Assembly (NCBI RefSeq): GCF_032595355.1 | Contig: NZ_JASMWN010000009.1 | Location: 105,654 to 169,653 of the forward strand | DNA from: Sedimentitalea todarodis | GTDB taxonomy: Bacteria > Pseudomonadota > Alphaproteobacteria > Rhodobacterales > Rhodobacteraceae | Length of the DNA: 64,000 nt | Direction: 5' to 3' | In this document: positions 8,813 to 16,974 of the stretch, piece by piece | How the letters are laid out: every line of letters begins with the position of its first letter | Numbering within the stretch: the stretch's first letter is position 1 | Program-made: the position numbers and the translations under genes | The notes under the pieces: generated by a model | Told to the model about the DNA's origin: nothing | Seen by the model: only the letters and a program-made list of their open reading frames with translations | Database searches by the model: none

Positions 8813-9424
8813 TCAGGACGACGTCCGCCGCGCCTCCTGAATGGAAACGACGTCAGAGGCAGCCATCTCGGGCCGGTCCGCCTCGACCACCTTCAGCGGC
8901 TCGACGGGCATCAATCCGACCAGACAGTCACGCGCGAGTTGCTGGTATTCCGCCGTGCCGCGGGTCTTCCAAGCGACTTCTTTCTCGCTGACCTCGCGGA
9001 TCACCTTTGCCGGAGATCCGACCACCATCGAACGGGGCGGAATGACGGTTTCGCCTCGCACAAAAGCCTGCGCGCCAACGATTGATTCCGCCCCAAGTTC
9101 AACGCCATCCATGATGACGGCGTTCATACCGACCAGAGCATTCCGGCTCACAGTGCAACCGTGCAGGATCGCGCCATGGCCAATATGACCGTCGGTTTCG
9201 ACCACCGCATCGCGGCCGGGAAAGGAATGGATGGTGCAGTTGTCCTGGACGTTGGCGCCGTCGCCGATCACGATCCTGCCGAAATCGCCCCGCAGGCTTG
9301 CTCCGGGTCCGATGTAGCATCCATGACCCAAGATGACATTTCCGATCAAAATGGCCTGAGGATGGACATACGTGTCCTCGGGAACAACGGGTATAAACCC
9401 CTTGAATTCATAACAATACGCCAT
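8813..9424 (-). CDS. PaaY/gamma-carbonic-anhydrase-like hexapeptide-repeat protein
   Basis: A 203-residue left-handed beta-helix protein made of hexapeptide repeats (IGNVILGHGCYIGPGA, IVIGDGANVQDN, IGHGAILHGC). The His residues in HSFPG, GHIGHG and ILHGC match the zinc-ligand arrangement of gamma-carbonic anhydrase-type trimers. The closest known group is PaaY/CaiE, in which PaaY acts as a thioesterase that recycles trapped CoA esters in phenylacetate breakdown. Transcribed divergently from the thiolase at 9705 from a region with two operator-like sites, so probably co-regulated and used to clear dead-end CoA thioesters or supply bicarbonate (inference). Confidence 0.85.
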   Translation of the reverse strand: MAYCYEFKGFIPVVPEDTYVHPQAILIGNVILGHGCYIGPGASLRGDFGRIVIGDGANVQDNCTIHSFPGRDAVVETDGHIGHGAILHGCTVSRNALVGMNAVIMDGVELGAESIVGAQAFVRGETVIPPRSMVVGSPAKVIREVSEKEVAWKTRGTAEYQQLARDCLVGLMPVEPLKVVEADRPEMAASDVVSIQEARRTSS

Positions 9425-9551
9425 TCTCTCTGCCTTTCGTAGTCTGGGTGTCGCTGATTTCAGGAAACAAGCAGCAAATGTTCATCGCCCGTCTTGCCGG
9501 AATCCAAAGGCCTGAAATGTACTGATTTCCAGAACTCGCAGTCAAGAAAAA

Positions 9552-9569
9552 CAAACATATGTTAGAAAA
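9552..9569. promoter_or_regulatory. Putative TetR-family operator, second copy
   Basis: CAAAC-ATAT-GTTAG followed by AAAA. Differs from the site at 2414-2431 at essentially one position. It lies in the divergent region between the PaaY-like gene and the thiolase, about 130 bases upstream of the PaaY-like start. Confidence 0.6.
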
Positions 9570-9603
9570 CAACGCAAGCACCCGACGTCTCGGCGTGAAG
9601 ATG

Positions 9604-9649
9604 TTGACAGTTCCCAAGGTTAGGATCTAAATTCTAACAAATGGTAGAA
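9604..9649 (+). promoter_or_regulatory. Putative thiolase-operon promoter with overlapping palindromic operator
   Basis: A perfect TTGACA (9604-9609) is followed after 16 bases by TCTAAA (9626-9631). The near-perfect palindrome TTCTAACA-AA-TGGTAGAA (9632-9649) comes directly after, placed where a repressor would cover the start site. It shares its CTAAC-N4-GGTAG core with the other operator candidates. The thiolase ATG is at 9705. Confidence 0.6.
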
Positions 9650-9704
9650 ATTGGTTTGGCAGCGCGTTCAGAATCGCCGGACGAAGCATGGGAGAGAGAA
9701 AGAA

Positions 9705-10889
9705 ATGACAGGCAAAGCCTATGTCACCGGCGTCGGGATGGTCCCGTTCCAGAAGCCGGGAAAATCCGAGAGCTACGATGTCATGGCAACCGCGGCGACC
9801 CGCTCTGCTCTGGCCGACGCAGGTCTGGACTACGAAAAAATTCAACAGGCGTATGTGGGCTATGTTTATGGCGACAGCACCTGCGGTCAGCGCGCCTTGT
9901 ACAATGTTGGAATGACTGGCATCCCGGTTGTGAATGTGAACAACAATTGCTCGACCGGGTCGTCTGCCCTGTTCCTGGCGCGTCAGGCCGTGGAAAGCGG
10001 GGCGGTGGAATGTGCTCTGGCGCTTGGGTTCGAACAAATGCAACCCGGCGCAATCGGCGCGATGTTTCACGATCGGGTCAGCCCGTTTGCGGCTTTCGAC
10101 GAAGAAACCGACGATCTGGTTGGCAGTTCGGAGATCCCGCTGGCACTGCGGTACTTCGGCGGTGCGGGCAAGGCGCATATGGACGAGTTCGGCACGCCTC
10201 TTGAGACCTTCGCCAAGATCCGCGCCAAGGCCAGCCGCCATGCGGCCAAGAACCCGGTGGCCCTATTCCGCCAGGAAGTGACGGCGGAAGACGTCATGGC
10301 TGCGCAGGTGGTCTGGCCCGGCGTCATGACCAAGCTTATGGCCTGTCCGCCAACCTGTGGCGCAGCCGCCGCGATCATCTGTTCCAAGGAATTCGCCGAC
10401 AAGCACGGACTGGACAGTTCGGTTCGGATCGCGGCGCAGGCCATGACAACGGACGGTCCGGAAACCTTCGAAGCCCATGATATGCGCGAGGTGGTCGGCT
10501 TTTCGATGGCCAAGCGCGCCGCCGATCAGGTCTACGAGGCTGCGGGCATCGGGCCCGAAGACGTGGATGTGGTCGAACTGCACGACTGTTTCGCCCACAA
10601 CGAACTCATCACCTACGAGGCGCTTGGCCTTTGCGGCCGAGGTGAAGCTGCGAAGTTTGTTGATGATGGCGACAACACCTATGGCGGAAAATACGTGACC
10701 AACCCGTCGGGCGGTTTGTTGTCCAAAGGTCATCCTCTTGGGGCGACCGGCCTTGCGCAATGTACCGAGCTTGTCCAGCAGTTGCGCGGGCAGGCTGATG
10801 CGCGCCAGGTCGATGGCGCGCGCCTGGCACTTCAGCACAATCTGGGCCTCGGTGGGGCCTGTGTCACCACACTTTATGAGAAAGCCTGA
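9705..10889 (+). CDS. Thiolase, SCP-x/lipid-transfer type
   Basis: A 394-residue thiolase-fold protein with the nucleophile region NNNCSTGSSAL (Cys near residue 84), VELHDCFAHNE, and the C-terminal SKGHPLGATG and NLGLGGACVT motifs. This is the SCP-x/nonspecific lipid-transfer thiolase branch rather than the classical FadA branch. The branch handles branched or methyl-substituted 3-oxoacyl-CoAs and sometimes acts as an aldolase-like partner. The ATG at 9705 has GGAGAGAG upstream; an ORF extension to 9651 lacks this. First gene of an operon with the SDR, 24 bases downstream. Probably performs the thiolytic cleavage of the pathway. Confidence 0.92.
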   Translation: MTGKAYVTGVGMVPFQKPGKSESYDVMATAATRSALADAGLDYEKIQQAYVGYVYGDSTCGQRALYNVGMTGIPVVNVNNNCSTGSSALFLARQAVESGAVECALALGFEQMQPGAIGAMFHDRVSPFAAFDEETDDLVGSSEIPLALRYFGGAGKAHMDEFGTPLETFAKIRAKASRHAAKNPVALFRQEVTAEDVMAAQVVWPGVMTKLMACPPTCGAAAAIICSKEFADKHGLDSSVRIAAQAMTTDGPETFEAHDMREVVGFSMAKRAADQVYEAAGIGPEDVDVVELHDCFAHNELITYEALGLCGRGEAAKFVDDGDNTYGGKYVTNPSGGLLSKGHPLGATGLAQCTELVQQLRGQADARQVDGARLALQHNLGLGGACVTTLYEKA

Positions 10890-10913
10890 TAGCGTCTTTC
10901 GGGAGGAATTAAT

Positions 10914-11744
10914 ATGACTGGAAAACTCGACGGGCGTGTTGCCCTGGTCTCGGGTTCGGGCCGAGGCATTGGCCGCGAAATCGCACTCAAACTGGCCTCG
11001 GAAGGGGCCCGGGTAGTGGTCAACGATCTGGACGCCGACCCGGCCAATGAAGCCGCTGAAGCTATCCGCGCCGCTGGCGGCGAAGCGGTGGTCTGCGCCG
11101 GCAGCGTGACCGAAGACGGTTTTGCCGAACGGTTCATCAAGACGGGCGTGGACAGCTTCGGCGGACTCGACATCATCGTGAACAATGCCGGCTACACCTG
11201 GGACAGCGTCGTTCAGAAGATGACCGACGAGCAGTGGCAGGCGATCATCGACGTTCACATGACCGCGCCCTTCAAGATCCTGCGCGCCGCCCAGCCGGTA
11301 ATCAGCGCCAAGGCCAAGGAAGAGGCCGCCGCCGGAAAGGAAGTGTTCCGCAAAGTGGTGAACATTTCGTCTATCGCCGGCACTGGCGGTAACGCGGGGC
11401 AGATCAACTATTCCGCCGCCAAGGCCGGCATACTGGGTGTCACCCGGACGATGGCCAAGGAATGGGGCCGCTACAAGGTCAACGTCAATGCCGTGGCCTT
11501 CGGCCCGATCCGCACCCGTCTGACGGAGGGCAGCGCGGACGGTGACAGCACGATCAAGGTCGAGGAAAAAGAGATCAAGGTCGGCGTCAACCCTGATCTT
11601 CTGTCCCAGATGGAGCGCATGATCCCGCTGGGTCGGGTCGGTACTCCAGAAGAGGCTGCTGGTGCTGTCTATCTGTTCTGCTCACCCGAATCGAACTTCA
11701 TCTCGGGCCAGCACATCATCTGCGGCGGCGGCTTCGTGATCTAA
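10914..11744 (+). CDS. Short-chain dehydrogenase/reductase (3-hydroxyacyl-CoA dehydrogenase-like)
   Basis: NAD(P)-dependent oxidoreductase of 276 residues. It shows the classical SDR elements: SGSGRGIG cofactor loop (residues 13-20), VNNAG near residue 92, the catalytic Ser in NISSIAG and YSAAK. An Asp after the second strand (VVNDLDAD) suggests NAD+ preference. A slightly long insertion (KAKEEAAAGKE) precedes the Ser, as in multifunctional-enzyme-type 3-hydroxyacyl-CoA dehydrogenases. Located 24 bases after the thiolase, it probably makes the 3-oxoacyl-CoA that the thiolase cleaves. AtuB and AtuG in Pseudomonas are SDRs too. Confidence 0.9.
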   Translation: MTGKLDGRVALVSGSGRGIGREIALKLASEGARVVVNDLDADPANEAAEAIRAAGGEAVVCAGSVTEDGFAERFIKTGVDSFGGLDIIVNNAGYTWDSVVQKMTDEQWQAIIDVHMTAPFKILRAAQPVISAKAKEEAAAGKEVFRKVVNISSIAGTGGNAGQINYSAAKAGILGVTRTMAKEWGRYKVNVNAVAFGPIRTRLTEGSADGDSTIKVEEKEIKVGVNPDLLSQMERMIPLGRVGTPEEAAGAVYLFCSPESNFISGQHIICGGGFVI

Positions 11745-11751
11745 GGCATTT

Positions 11752-11798
11752 GCCCAGACCCGATGACGGGGTCCAGGCAAGCACATTAATGTCTGGGC
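11752..11798. repeat. Inverted repeat downstream of the SDR gene
   Basis: GCCCAGAC (11752-11759) and GTCTGGGC (11791-11798) are exact complements separated by 31 bases, directly after the SDR stop. Could end the thiolase-SDR transcript. No T-run follows. Confidence 0.4.
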
Positions 11799-11883
11799 GG
11801 CCTCATGGCGGTCGCCCATGCGGAATTTCCCGCAAACTCTAATCTGGCACGATCACGACGATTGACTCACTTGCGTTATTCAC

Positions 11884-11897
11884 CTAACGGTCGTTAG
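11884..11897. promoter_or_regulatory. Putative autoregulatory operator of the TetR gene
   Basis: CTAAC-GGTC-GTTAG is a near-perfect palindrome 28 bases upstream of the TetR start. The half-site CTAAC/GTTAG matches the three sites at 2414, 9552 and 9634. Position and symmetry are typical of TetR autoregulation. Confidence 0.65.
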
Positions 11898-11924
11898 TTA
11901 GACGTTGGGGCGAAACGAAGGTCT

Positions 11925-12554
11925 ATGGCACAAAACACGGCAAGCAAAGTCAACGAGACATCGCGCAGCGCGGTCGGACGGGACGGGGTGCTCGACATTG
12001 CCGCGCGGCTTTTCCGCGAACAAGGCTACGGGTCCGTTTCGCTCCGAAAAATTGCCGAGGCCGCCGGGATCAAGGCGGGTAGCATATACTATCATTTCGG
12101 TTCCAAGGACGAGATCGTCGTGGCCGTTCTTGATGCAGGGATTCGAGTCGTTCACGCGAGCATGAGAGACGCCATCACCGACCTGCCAGCCGATACCGAC
12201 GGCGAAACGGTACTTCGCGCCGCGATCCGGGCGCATCTGCGCGCGCTTCTTGATGTGAGCGATTATACGTCGGCGAATGTGCGTATTTTCGGGCAGGTGC
12301 CGCAATCCGTGCGGGATGCCAACTTGCCCACGCGACGGGCCTATGAGGCAGAGTGGGATAGTCTTCTGTCCCAGCTTAAGAAAGACGGCACGCTGAAGCA
12401 AGACGTCGATATCCGCCGCCTGCGCCTGATGCTGATCGGTACATTGAACGCCACGCTCGATTGGTTCGACCCGGACCGCGGTAGCGCCGATGCGTTGTCA
12501 CGCACCTATGCCGATGTGTTCCTCAACGGGATACTCCAAAGACAGGATACCTGA
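11925..12554 (+). CDS. TetR/AcrR-family transcriptional regulator
   Basis: A 209-residue regulator with an N-terminal helix-turn-helix of TetR type: LDIAARLFREQGYGSVSLRK then IAEAAGIKAGSIYYHFGSKD (residues 22-62). A divergent ligand-binding domain follows. It sits 5 bases before a carboxyltransferase gene, so it likely leads the operon 11925-18137. Palindromes with the same half-site lie before its own start and in the two divergent control regions of the block. In Pseudomonas the Atu operon is repressed by the TetR-type AtuR; functional equivalence here is inference. The ligand is probably an acyl-CoA intermediate. Confidence 0.92.
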   Translation: MAQNTASKVNETSRSAVGRDGVLDIAARLFREQGYGSVSLRKIAEAAGIKAGSIYYHFGSKDEIVVAVLDAGIRVVHASMRDAITDLPADTDGETVLRAAIRAHLRALLDVSDYTSANVRIFGQVPQSVRDANLPTRRAYEAEWDSLLSQLKKDGTLKQDVDIRRLRLMLIGTLNATLDWFDPDRGSADALSRTYADVFLNGILQRQDT

Positions 12555-12558
12555 CTTC

Positions 12559-14157
12559 ATGGCACGTCTTGAAACAGCGGTGCTGACCGCATCAGAGACC
12601 TACACCCTCAACCACGCCGCACAAAGCGAGCGCGTCGAAACGCTGCGCGCGCGGATCGCCGAAGCAACGGCTGGCGGCCGCCCCGACATGGTCGCGCGGC
12701 ATCGCAAGCGCAGCAAGCTGTTGGTTCGCGAACGGATCGACCTGCTGGTGGATCCGGGCACTGCGTTTCTTGAGCTGTCGTCGCTTGCCGCCTACGGTCA
12801 ATACGGAGGCGAGGTGCCCGGTGCGGGGATCGTGACCGGTATTGGGATCGTCCACGGGCTGCCCTGCGTTGTGATCGCCAACGATGCGACAGTGAAGGGT
12901 GGTTCTTTCTATCACGAAACCGTGCAGAAACACATTCGCGCCCAGGAAATCGCGGCGGAAAACCGGTTGCCCTGCCTCTATCTGGTGGACTGCGGCGGGG
13001 CCTATCTGCCTGAACAGGACAGGGTCTTCCCCGATGCTCGCCATTTCGGCAATTCCTTTTATCGCCAGACCAACATGTCGGCCAGCGGTCTTCCGCAGAT
13101 CTCGGCCGTGTTCGGCGGCTGCACGGCGGGCGGGGCCTATATTCCCGCCCTGTCGGACGAGGTCATCATGGTGCGCGGCAACGCGCGCATCCATCTGGGC
13201 GGGCCGTCGATCGTCAAGGTGGCGATCAACGAAGAGGTCGATGGCGAAACGCTGGGCGGGGCCGAGATGCATTCGCGTGTCTCCGGCGTATCCGACCACC
13301 TGGCCGAGGACGAGCACCACGCGCTCGCACTGATGCGCGACATTGTGGCCGAGCTTGGTCAGTCGCGCCCGATTCAGGCAGACGAGGTGCCCCAGCCGCC
13401 TGCGCGTGATCCGTCCGAGCTGCTTGGCGTCATCAGCGCCGACCGCAAGGAGCCCTACGACATGCGCGAGGTTCTGCTGCGCATGATCGACGTCGGCGAA
13501 TTCCGCGAGTTCAAGCCCGGATGGGGTGAAACATTGGTTTGCGGCACGGCACGGATCCACGGCTATCGCGTGGGTATTCTGGCCAACAACGGGGCGCTTC
13601 TGTCCGAAAGCTCGCTCAAGGGCGCGCAATTCGTATCCATGTGCGATCAGCGGAACATCCCGCTTGTTTTCCTGCACAACATTTCCGGTTTCATGGTCGG
13701 CACCGACGCCGAACGCGGTGGTATCGCCAAAGACAGTGCCAAGCTGGTCTATGCCATGTCGGTGGCCAAGGTGCCGCGCCTGTCGGTTTTGCTGGGGGGC
13801 TCATACGGGGCGGGAAATTACGGCATGTGTGGACGGGGTTTCGCTCCGAATTTTCTCTTTGCCTGGCCAACGGCAGAATTGGCTACCATGTCCGCCGACA
13901 TCGCCACCAATGTGATGCTGGAACTGCGCCGCCAGAAGGGGGGTGACCCAGACAAAATGGAGGCCGACATGAAGCTGATCGAAGAGCAGGTGCGCGCCCA
14001 GTATGGTGAACAATCCGATCCCTATTATGCCACCTCGCGGCTTTGGGATGACGGGCTGATCGAACCCGCGCAAACCCGCGATATCCTTGGCCTGTGTCTG
14101 GCCATTGTGACGTCGGTGCCCGAAGTCGGTCGTCATACGCCTGTTTTCAGAATGTGA
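12559..14157 (+). CDS. Acyl-CoA carboxylase carboxyltransferase (beta) subunit, second copy
   Basis: A 532-residue carboxyltransferase of the methylcrotonyl/geranyl-CoA carboxylase beta family. It carries NDATVKGGSFYHETVQKH, FGGCTAGGAYIPALSDE, GILANNGALLSESSLKGAQF and GGSYGAGNYGMCGRGF. It differs clearly from the copy at 7100 (different loops after the TAGGAY motif), so the window holds two non-identical carboxylases. ATG 12559 starts 5 bases after the TetR stop; an upstream ORF start inside tetR was rejected. Gene order beta-hydratase-alpha-acyl-CoA dehydrogenase has the same gene set as atuC-E-F-D and liu operons. Confidence 0.95.
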   Translation: MARLETAVLTASETYTLNHAAQSERVETLRARIAEATAGGRPDMVARHRKRSKLLVRERIDLLVDPGTAFLELSSLAAYGQYGGEVPGAGIVTGIGIVHGLPCVVIANDATVKGGSFYHETVQKHIRAQEIAAENRLPCLYLVDCGGAYLPEQDRVFPDARHFGNSFYRQTNMSASGLPQISAVFGGCTAGGAYIPALSDEVIMVRGNARIHLGGPSIVKVAINEEVDGETLGGAEMHSRVSGVSDHLAEDEHHALALMRDIVAELGQSRPIQADEVPQPPARDPSELLGVISADRKEPYDMREVLLRMIDVGEFREFKPGWGETLVCGTARIHGYRVGILANNGALLSESSLKGAQFVSMCDQRNIPLVFLHNISGFMVGTDAERGGIAKDSAKLVYAMSVAKVPRLSVLLGGSYGAGNYGMCGRGFAPNFLFAWPTAELATMSADIATNVMLELRRQKGGDPDKMEADMKLIEEQVRAQYGEQSDPYYATSRLWDDGLIEPAQTRDILGLCLAIVTSVPEVGRHTPVFRM

Positions 14158-14167
14158 GGCCGACGCC

Positions 14168-14962
14168 ATGACGACCACTTATCAAACCATCCTTGTCGAA
14201 ACCGATGCGCGAGGAGTTGCCACTGTCGCGCTCAACCGCCCGGACAAGCACAACGCGCTGAACGGCACGCTGATCGCCGAGCTTTACGACGCGGCCCAGA
14301 AGTTGGCCGCGGATGAAAGTGTGCGGATCGTGGTCCTGACCGGCATAGGAAAAAGCTTCTGCGCAGGCGGCGATTTCAACTGGTTCGCTTCGAATGTCGA
14401 GAAAAGCCGCGCCGAGCGGGTCGAACAAAGCGCTACCTTGGCACGGCTTTTGCGCCGTCTTGACACGCTGCCCAAGCCCTTGATCGGGCGGATCAACGGC
14501 CCAGCCTATGGTGGCGGTGTCGGTATGATCTCGGTCTGCGACTACACCATCGGTGCCGAAGGCGCGCGCTTCGGTCTAACCGAGGTCAAACTGGGCCTGC
14601 TGCCCGCGAATATATCGCCTTACGTTGTGGCCCGCATCGGCAAGGTGCATTCGCGTGAAACCATGCTGTCGGGCGCGTTGTTCGACACGGCCCGCGCCGA
14701 GAGGATTGGACTATTGACGGAAGTTGTCGCGCCCGACGGTCTGGACGCCGTGGTGGACCGTGTGGTGCACGATCACCTTCAGGCTGCGCCGGGTGCAGTG
14801 GCCGATACCAAGGCGCTGATCGCCTATGTCGCATCGCACGATCTGGAGACCAATATGATCTACACCGCCGACCGGCTAGCCGATGCGTGGGAGACTGAGG
14901 AAGGTATCGAGGGCATCAATAGCTTCATTAACAAGGACATTCCGTCATGGCGGGTGAAATGA
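14168..14962 (+). CDS. LiuC/AtuE-like enoyl-CoA hydratase
   Basis: A 264-residue crotonase-family protein. NRPDKHNALN, FCAGGDFNWF and the block YGGGVGMISVCDY with FGLTEVKLGLLPANISPYV match the LiuC/AtuE group (3-methylglutaconyl-CoA or isohexenylglutaconyl-CoA hydratase). That group keeps the second catalytic Glu (TEVKLG) and lacks the first. Ten bases after the carboxyltransferase stop and overlapping the alpha-subunit start, so it should hydrate the carboxylated product made by the neighbouring enzyme. Which glutaconyl-CoA it uses is not decided by the sequence. Confidence 0.92.
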   Translation: MTTTYQTILVETDARGVATVALNRPDKHNALNGTLIAELYDAAQKLAADESVRIVVLTGIGKSFCAGGDFNWFASNVEKSRAERVEQSATLARLLRRLDTLPKPLIGRINGPAYGGGVGMISVCDYTIGAEGARFGLTEVKLGLLPANISPYVVARIGKVHSRETMLSGALFDTARAERIGLLTEVVAPDGLDAVVDRVVHDHLQAAPGAVADTKALIAYVASHDLETNMIYTADRLADAWETEEGIEGINSFINKDIPSWRVK

Positions 14963-16974
14963 GCTTCACCCGCGTTCTGATCGCCAACCGGGGCGAGATT
15001 GCCCGGCGCATCCAGCGCGGGTGCCGCAAGCTGGGATTGGAAAGCGTGGCGGTGTTTTCGGATGCAGACCGCGAAGCGCCCTTCGTGGCGGAGGCCGATC
15101 ACGCCGTCTGTATCGGCGGGGCCGCGCCTGCGGACAGCTACCTGAACGTCGAGGCCATTCTGGACGCCGCGCGCGCGACCGGCTCAGGGGCAGTGCATCC
15201 GGGCTATGGCTTCTTGTCGGAAAATTCCGGTTTCGCCGCAGCGGTCGATGCGGCGGGCCTTGTGTTCATCGGGCCTTCTGCCGCTGCAATCGCACGGATG
15301 GGAAGCAAGATCGAAGCCAAGGCCGCCGCCGAGGATGCGGGAGTTCCTGTGCTGCCCGGCTATCGCGGCGAAGATCAGTCCGACGCACGATTGCTGGAAG
15401 AGGCGCGCAAGCTTGGCACCCCGTTTCTGGTTAAGGCCAGCGCCGGTGGGGGCGGGCGCGGCATGCGGCTTGTTTCTGATCTGAGCGGCGCGTCTGAAGC
15501 AATCGCATCTGCCCGGGCCGAAGCGCAAGGCGCCTTCGGCGATCCCGCAGTGTTCCTTGAGCGCTACGCGCCTCGTGCGCGACATGTCGAAGTGCAAGTG
15601 TTCGGCGACAGCCATGGCAATGTCCTGCACCTCGGTGACCGCGACTGTTCGCTTCAACGCAATCATCAGAAGCTGATCGAAGAAGCCCCTGCTGCCGATC
15701 TTCCCGAGGCCCTTCGCGACGAAATGCGCGCAGCATCTGTGCGACTGGCGCAGGCGATAGGTTATCGGTCCGCCGGGACGGTTGAGTATCTTTATGACTC
15801 CGAGCGCTGCGAGTATTACTTCCTTGAGATGAACACCCGCCTTCAGGTGGAACATCCGGTGACCGAGGCCATCACCGGCATTGATCTGGTCGAATGGCAG
15901 TTGCGTATCGCGCGGGGCGAGACCCTGACATTGGCGCAATCGGATGTGCCGTTAAACGGCCACGCCATTGAAGTGCGCATCGCCGCCGAGAACCCCGCCG
16001 AGAATTTCCGCCCCGAAACCGGCAAGATCACCCTTTGGGCGCCGCCTGCTGGCATGCGGCTCGATAGCGGCGTCGCGGCTGGGTCAATCGTCAGCCACCA
16101 TTACGATTCGATGTTGGCCAAATTGATCACCCATGCGCCGGACAGGGCAGGGGCAATCCGTCAGGCCATTGCTGCGATTGATGCCTTTGTGGTGGGCGGC
16201 GTCGGGTTGAACCTGTCTTATCAGCGGGCGCTGTTGAACCATCCTGATTTTCATGCCTTCCGGCATCATACCTCGGGCCTTGCCGAGTTGTTCCCGGATG
16301 GCTGGGCAGAACCGACGCCCAAAGCCGAGGACGCCGGCCTCGCCGCCATGGCGCTGCATCTGCACCTCACTCCGGCAGGCGCATCGCCTTGGGACAGCCT
16401 TGGATCTTGGCGGCTCACGGCCCCTGCGGGACTGCCCGGCACTGCGTTCTATTGGAGCGCATCCGAGGAAGATCCGATCCGCGTGACCGGGTCCGGGCCC
16501 GGGCCCGGGACGGTGCTTGCCGCCGTACAGCCGGACGGCCAGACAATAACGGCCGAAAATGTCGGCCTGACAGGGAACCGTCTGAGCGGACGCATCGACG
16601 GCGTTCCGTTTTCGCGCATCGCCCATGTCGTGCGCGCGCCGGGTCACTGGCGGGTGCACCTGCAAACCCCTGCCGGAATGACCGCGACAGACCTGCGTAC
16701 GCTGGAAGATCAGCATCTGCAACGTGCCACCGGCGGATCTGGCGGCGCTGACCTGCTGACGGCACCCATGCCCGGCGCCGTCGCCGAGGTGCGTGTCGCG
16801 CCCGGAGACCGGGTCAAAGCAGGTGATACGCTGGTGGTGCTGGAAGCCATGAAGCTCTTGCAAAGCCTGCCCGCGCCGGTCGCGGGCGTGGTGACAGAAA
16901 TCTATTGTGCACCAGGCGATACGGTCGCCGGGCACGCCCCACTTATCAAACTCGACCCGGAGGAAAACACATGA
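14947..16974 (+). CDS. Acyl-CoA carboxylase alpha subunit (biotin carboxylase plus biotinyl domain)
   Basis: A 675-residue fused alpha subunit. Residues 1-450 form the biotin carboxylase domain (VLIANRGEIARRI, KASAGGGGRGMRLV, FLEMNTRLQVEHPVTE). Residues 455-600 are the BT/linker region, and the last 75 residues are a biotinyl domain with EAMKLL, Lys at about residue 636. Start: ATG 14947 has AAGGA nine bases upstream; ATG 14959 forms an ATGA overlap with the hydratase stop and gives the usual short N-terminus, so either is possible. Pairs with the beta subunit at 12559. Overlaps the dehydrogenase at 16971 by ATGA. Confidence 0.94.
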   Translation: MAGEMSFTRVLIANRGEIARRIQRGCRKLGLESVAVFSDADREAPFVAEADHAVCIGGAAPADSYLNVEAILDAARATGSGAVHPGYGFLSENSGFAAAVDAAGLVFIGPSAAAIARMGSKIEAKAAAEDAGVPVLPGYRGEDQSDARLLEEARKLGTPFLVKASAGGGGRGMRLVSDLSGASEAIASARAEAQGAFGDPAVFLERYAPRARHVEVQVFGDSHGNVLHLGDRDCSLQRNHQKLIEEAPAADLPEALRDEMRAASVRLAQAIGYRSAGTVEYLYDSERCEYYFLEMNTRLQVEHPVTEAITGIDLVEWQLRIARGETLTLAQSDVPLNGHAIEVRIAAENPAENFRPETGKITLWAPPAGMRLDSGVAAGSIVSHHYDSMLAKLITHAPDRAGAIRQAIAAIDAFVVGGVGLNLSYQRALLNHPDFHAFRHHTSGLAELFPDGWAEPTPKAEDAGLAAMALHLHLTPAGASPWDSLGSWRLTAPAGLPGTAFYWSASEEDPIRVTGSGPGPGTVLAAVQPDGQTITAENVGLTGNRLSGRIDGVPFSRIAHVVRAPGHWRVHLQTPAGMTATDLRTLEDQHLQRATGGSGGADLLTAPMPGAVAEVRVAPGDRVKAGDTLVVLEAMKLLQSLPAPVAGVVTEIYCAPGDTVAGHAPLIKLDPEENT

